Source: Archivesica marissinica (Eukaryota > Mollusca > Bivalvia > Venerida > Vesicomyidae). Taken from it: DNA of 64,000 bases. Of the stretch, positions 58,601-64,000 are shown piece after piece. The translations under genes and the position numbers were made by a program. The stretch spans positions 24,361,345 to 24,425,344 of the forward strand of contig CM026401.1 of the NCBI GenBank assembly GCA_014843695.1, read 5' to 3'. The notes beneath the pieces were generated by a model that was given only the letters and a program-made list of their open reading frames with translations, was not told where the DNA came from and searched no databases. Each line of letters starts with the position of its first letter. Positions within the stretch are counted from its first letter, which is position 1.

Positions 58601-61600
58601 GTATTTGTTAGGGGACATGTATTTGTTAGGGGACATGTATTACCATGTATTTGTTAGGGGACATGTATTTGTTAGGGGACATGTATTACCATGTATTTGT
58701 AAGGGGACATGTATTTGTTAGGGGACATGTATTTGTTAGGGGACATGTATTACCCTGTATTTGTTAGGGGACACGTATTTGTTAAGGGACATGTATTTGT
58801 TAGGGGACATGTATTACCCTGTATTAGTTAGGGGACATGTATTTGTTAGGGGACATGTATTACCATGTATTTGTTAGGGGACATGTATTTGTTAGGGGAC
58901 ATGTTTTACCATGTATTTATTAGGGGACATGTATTACCATGTATTTGTTAGGGGACATGTATTACCATGTATTTGTTAGGGGACATGTATTACCCTGTAT
59001 TTGTTAGGGGACATGTATTATCATGTATTTGTTAGTGGACATGTTTTACCATGTATTTGTTAGGGGACATGTATTTGTTAGGGGACATGTTTTACCATGT
59101 ATTTGTTAGGGGACATGTATTACCATGTATTTGTTAGGGGACATGTATTACCATGTATTTGTTAGGGGACATGTATTACCCTGTATTTGTTAGGGGACAT
59201 GTATTACCCTGTATTTGTTAGGGGACATGTATTACCATGTATTTGTTAGGGGACATGTATTTGTTAGGGGACATGTATTACCATGTATTTGTTAGGGGAC
59301 ATGTATTACCATGTATTTGTTAGGGGACATGTATTACCCTGAATTTGTTAGGGGACATGTATTACCATGTATTTGTTAGGGGACACGTATTTGTTAAGGG
59401 ACATGTATTTGTTAGGGGACATGTATTTGTTAGTGGACATGTATTACCATGTATTTGTTAGGGGACACGTATTTGTTAAGGGACATGTATTTGTTAGGGG
59501 ACATGTATTTGTTAGGGGACATGTATTACCCTGTATTTGTTAGGGGACATGTATTACCATGTATTTGTTAGGGGACATGTATTTGTTAGGGGACATGTAT
59601 TACCATGTATTTGTTAGGGGACATGTATTTGTTAGGGGACATGTATTTGTTAGGGGACATGTATTTGTTAAGGGACATGTATTACCCTGTATTTGTTAGG
59701 GGACATGTATTTGTTAGGGGACATGTATTACCATGTATTTGTTAGGGGACATGTATTTGTTAGGGGACATGTATTACCATGTATTTGTTAGGGGACATGT
59801 ATTTGTTAGGGGACATGTATTTGTAGGACATGTATTTGTTAGGGGACATGTATTTGTTAGGGGACATGTATTACCATGTATTTGTTAGGGGACATGTATT
59901 TGTTAGGGGACATGTATTTGTTAGGGGACATGTATTACCATGTATTTGTTAGGGGACATGTATTTGTTAGGGGACATGTATTACCATGTATTTGTTAGGG
60001 GACATGTATTTGTTAGGGGACATGTATTACCATGTATTTGTTAGGGGACATGTATTACCATGTATTTGTTAGGGGACATGTATTTGTTAGGGGACATGTA
60101 TTTGTTAGGGGACATGTATTTGTTAGGGGACATGTATTACCATGTATTTGTTAGGGGACATGTATTACCATGTATTTGTTAGGGGACATGTATTTGTTAG
60201 GGGACATGTATTACCATGTATTTGTTAGGGGACATGTATTTGTTAGGGGACATGTTTTACCATGTATTTGTTAGGGGACATGTATTACCATGTATTTGTT
60301 AGGGGACATGTATTTGTTAGGGGACATGTATTACCATGTATTTGTTAGGGGACATGTATTACCATGTATTTGTTAGGGGACATGTATTTGTTAGGGGACA
60401 TGTATTACCATGTATTTGTTAGGGGACATGTATTTGTTAGGGGACATGTATTACCATGTATTTGTAGGGGACATGTATTTGTTAGGGGACATGTATTTGT
60501 TAGGGGACATGTATTACCATGTATTTGTTAGGGGACATGTATTTGTTAGGGGACATGTATTTGTTTTGTTAGGGGACATGTATTACCCTGTATTTGTTAG
60601 GGGACATGTATTTGTTAGGGGACATGTATTACCATGTATTTGTTAGGGGACATGTATTTGTTAGGGGACATGTTACCATGTATTTGTTAGGGGACATGTA
60701 TTTGTATTTGTTAGGGGACATGTATTACCATGTATTTGTTAGGGGACATGTATTTGTTAGGGGACATGTTTTGTATTTGTTAGGGGACATGTATTACCAT
60801 GTATTTGTTAGGGGACATGTATTACTGTATTTGTTAGGGGACATGTATTACCATGTATTTGTTAGGGGACATGTATTTGTTAGGGGACATGTTTTACCAT
60901 GTATTTGTTAGGGGACATGTATTACCATGTATTTGTTAGGGGACATGTATTACCATGTATTTGTTAGGGGACATGTATTACCATGTATTTGTTAGGGGAC
61001 ATGTTACTGTATTTGTTAGGGGACATGTATTACCATGTATTTGTTAGGGGACATGTATTTGTTAGGGGACATGTATTTATTTGTTAGGGGACATGTATTT
61101 GTTAGGGGACATGTATTTGTTAGGGGACATGTATTTGTTAGGGGACATGTATTACCATGTATTTGTTAGGGGACATGTATTACCCTGTATTTGTTAGGGG
61201 ACATGTATTACCATGTATTTGTAAGGGGACATGTATTTGTTAGGGGACATGTGTTTGTTAGGGGACATTTATTTGTAAGGGGACATGTATTTGTTAGGGG
61301 ACATGTATTTGTTAGGGGACATGTATTTGTTAGGGGACATGTGTTTGTTAGGGGACATGTATATGTAAGGGGACATGTATTTGTTAGGGGACATGTATTA
61401 CCATGTGTTAGTGGACATGTATTACCATGTATTTGTTAGGGGACATGTATTACCATGTATTTGTAAGGGGACATGCATTTGTTAGGGGACATGTATTTGT
61501 TAGGGGACATGTGTTTGTTAGGGGACATGTATTACCCTGTATTTGTTAGGGGACACGTATTTGTTAAGGGACATGTATTTGTTAGGGGACATGTATTACC

Positions 61601-64000
61601 CTGTATTTGTTAGGGGACATGTATTTGTTAGGGGACATGTATTAACCTGTATTTGTTAGGGGACATGTATTTGTTAGGGGACATGTATTACCCTGTATTT
61701 GTTAGGGGACATGTATTTGTTAGGGGACATGTATTACTATGTATTTGTTAGGGGACATATATTTGTTAGGGGACATGTATTACCATGTATTTGTTAGGGG
61801 ACATGTATTACCATGTATTTGTTAGGGGACATGTATTACTGTATTTGTTAGGGGACATGTATTACCATGTATTTGTTAGGGGACATGTATTTGTTAGGGG
61901 ACATGTTTTACCATGTATTTGTTAGGGGACATGTATTACCATGTATTTGTTAGGGGACATGTATTGTTTTGTTAGGGGACATGTATTTGTATTTGTTAGG
62001 GGACATGTATTTGTTAGGGGACATGTATTACCATGTATTTGTTAGGGGACATGTATTTGTTAGGGGACATGTATTACCATGTATTTGTTAGGGGACATGT
62101 ATTTGTTAGGGGACATGTATTACCATGTATTTGTTAGGGGACATGTATTTGTTAGGGGACATGTATTACCATGTATTTGTTAGGGGACATGTATTTGTTA
62201 GGGGACATGTATTTGTTAGGGGACATGTATTTGTTAGGGGACATGTATTACCATGTATTTGTTAGGGGACATGTATTTGTTAGGGGACATGTATTTGTTA
62301 GGGGACATGTATTACCCTGTATTTGTTAGGGGACATGTATTTGTTAGGGGACATGTATTACCATGTATTTGTTAGGGGACATGTATTTGTTAGGGGACAT
62401 GTATTACCTGTATTTGTTAGGGGACATGTATTTGTTAGGGGACATGTATTACCATGTATTTGTTAGGGGACATGTATTTGTTAGGGGACATGTATTACCA
62501 TGTATTTGTTAGGGACATGTATTTGTTAGGGGACATGTGCATGTATTACCATGTATTTGTTAGGGGACATGTATTTGTTAGGGGACATGTATTTGTTAGG
62601 GGACATGTATTTGTTAGGGACATGTATTACCATGTATTTGTTAGGGGACATGTTTTGTTGGGTGTTTTGTATTTGTTAGGGGACATGTATTTGTTAGGGG
62701 ACATGTATTACCTGTATCGTATTTGTTAGGGGACATGTATTACCATGTATTTGTTAGGGGACATGTATTTGTTAGGGGACATGTATTACCATGTATTTGT
62801 TAGGGGACATGTATTACCATGTATTTGTTAGGGGACATGTATTTCCATGTATTTGTTAGGGGACATGTATTTGTTAGGGGACATGTATTTGTTAGGGGAC
62901 ATGTATTACCCTGTATTTGTTAGGGGACATGTATTTGTTAGGGGACATGTATTACCATGTATTTGTTAGGGGACATGTTTTATCATGTATTTGTTAGGGG
63001 ACATGTATTATTTGTTAGGGGACATGTGTTTGTTAGGGGACATGTATTACCATGTATTTGTTAGGGGACATGTATTTGTTAGGGGACATGTATTTGTTAG
63101 GGGACATGTATTACCATGTATTTGTTAGGGGACATGTATTTGTTAGGGGACATGTATTACCATGTATTTGTGGGGTGTTTTGTTGGGGTGTTTTGTTGGG
63201 GGGGGTGTTTTGTTTGTTGGGGGTTTTGTTGGTGTTTTGTTAGGGGACATGTATTACCCTGTATTTGTTAGGGACATGTATTTGTTAGTGGACATGTATT
63301 ACCATGTATTTGTTAGGGGACATGTATTTGTTAGGGGACATGTTTTACCATGTATTTATTAGGGGACATGTATTACCATGTATTTGTTAGGGGACAGTAT
63401 TACCATGTATTTGTTAGGGGACATGTATTACCCTGTATTTGTTAGGGGACATGTATTATCATGTATTTGTTAGTGGACATTTTTTACCATGTATTTGTTA
63501 GGGGACATGTATTTGTTAGGGGACTGTATTACCATGTATTTGTTAGGGGACATGTATTACCATGTATTTGTTAGGGGACATGTATTACCCTGTATTTGTT
63601 AGGGGACATGTATTACCCTGTATTTGTTAGGGGACATGTATTACCATGTATTTGTTAGGGGACATGTATTTGTTAGGGGACATGTATTACAATGTATTTG
63701 TTAGGGGACATGTATTACCATGTATTTGTTAGGGGACATGTATTACCCTGAATTTGTTAGGGGACATGTATTACCATGTATTTGTTAGGGGACACGTATT
63801 TGTTAAGGGACATGTATTTGTTAGGGGACATGTATTTGTTAGTGGACATGTATTACCATGTATTTGTTAGGGGACACGTATTTGTTAAGGGACATGTATT
63901 TGTTAGGGGACATGTATTTGTTACGGGACATGTATTACCCTGTATTTGTTAGGGGACATGTATTACCATGTATTTGTTAGGGGACATGTATTTGTTAGGG
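55622..64000. repeat. 18/28-bp tandem array, more than 8.3 kb, running off the right edge
   Basis: The basic unit is TATTTGTTAGGGGACATG (18 bp). Many units are followed by a 10-bp TATTACCATG or TATTACCCTG insert, making 28 bp. Rarer variants are TTAAGGG, TTAGTGG, GACACG and GTGTTTG. A segment of several hundred bp recurs at about 58900-59560 and 63340-63990 (offset about 4.4 kb). Local disorder at 57480-57900 and 63171-63240 may be assembly noise. Open frames (FVRGHV, LLGDMY) are artefacts. Confidence 0.97.

Noticed and set aside
55622..64000. Telomere or telomere-like array, because of TTAGGGG
   Set aside because: TTAGGGG occurs only once per 18-28 bp within a longer unit. It is not a TTAGGG hexamer array.

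Overview
The window is animal nuclear DNA, AT-rich and with split genes. It most likely comes from a bivalve mollusc. The grounds are a recognisable SLC25-type mitochondrial carrier gene with GT-AG introns, two tRNA-derived SINEs of kinds common in molluscs, relics of L1-like LINEs, and a diffuse interspersed repeat (motifs such as GGTCAAGGTCACAC and ACAAATGTTCAC) that I know from bivalve genomes. Species assignment is inference. No bacterial operon, CRISPR array, rRNA gene or stand-alone tRNA gene was seen.

About two thirds of the window is tandem repeat. In order: a 45-bp array (1-1438), a 50/46/43-bp array (4738-5855), a 41-bp array (6383-6800), a 29-bp array (14155-14800), a 21-bp array (15113-15660), a 47-bp array (16143-16656), a 19-bp array (16838-22825), a 1000-base assembly gap (22826-23825), a 22-bp array with an internal subfamily switch (23826-30979), an 18-bp array (33603-39221), another 22-bp array (39345-40491), a 37/32-bp array (40835-53242), a 33/20-bp array (53521-54367), a 12/13-bp array (54985-55180) and an 18/28-bp array running off the window end (55622-64000). 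Most long open reading frames are by-products of these arrays.

The clearest host gene is an SLC25A34/35-like carrier on the + strand. Its ATG exon is at 13903-13983, exon 2 at 15669-15736 and a later exon at 53417-53520. The splice phases show that at least one exon between 15736 and 53417 is missing. The only unsequenced place in that span is the N gap. The introns consist mainly of minisatellites. One array (53521-54367) is built from copies of this gene's own 5' splice site, and another (15113-15660) ends flush with a 3' splice site.

From 6.9 to 13 kb lies a transposable-element nest. It holds a decayed, internally deleted L1-like LINE (6899-7880), a 4.2-kb element bounded by roughly 300-bp inverted repeats (7899-12105), and a second LINE relic on the - strand (12545-12775). 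The 4.2-kb element carries a frame-broken minus-strand gene with PIN/FEN1-like acidic motifs. A nearly perfect 473-bp foldback element lies at 31556-32028. SINEs lie at 14815-15055 and 32105-32352.
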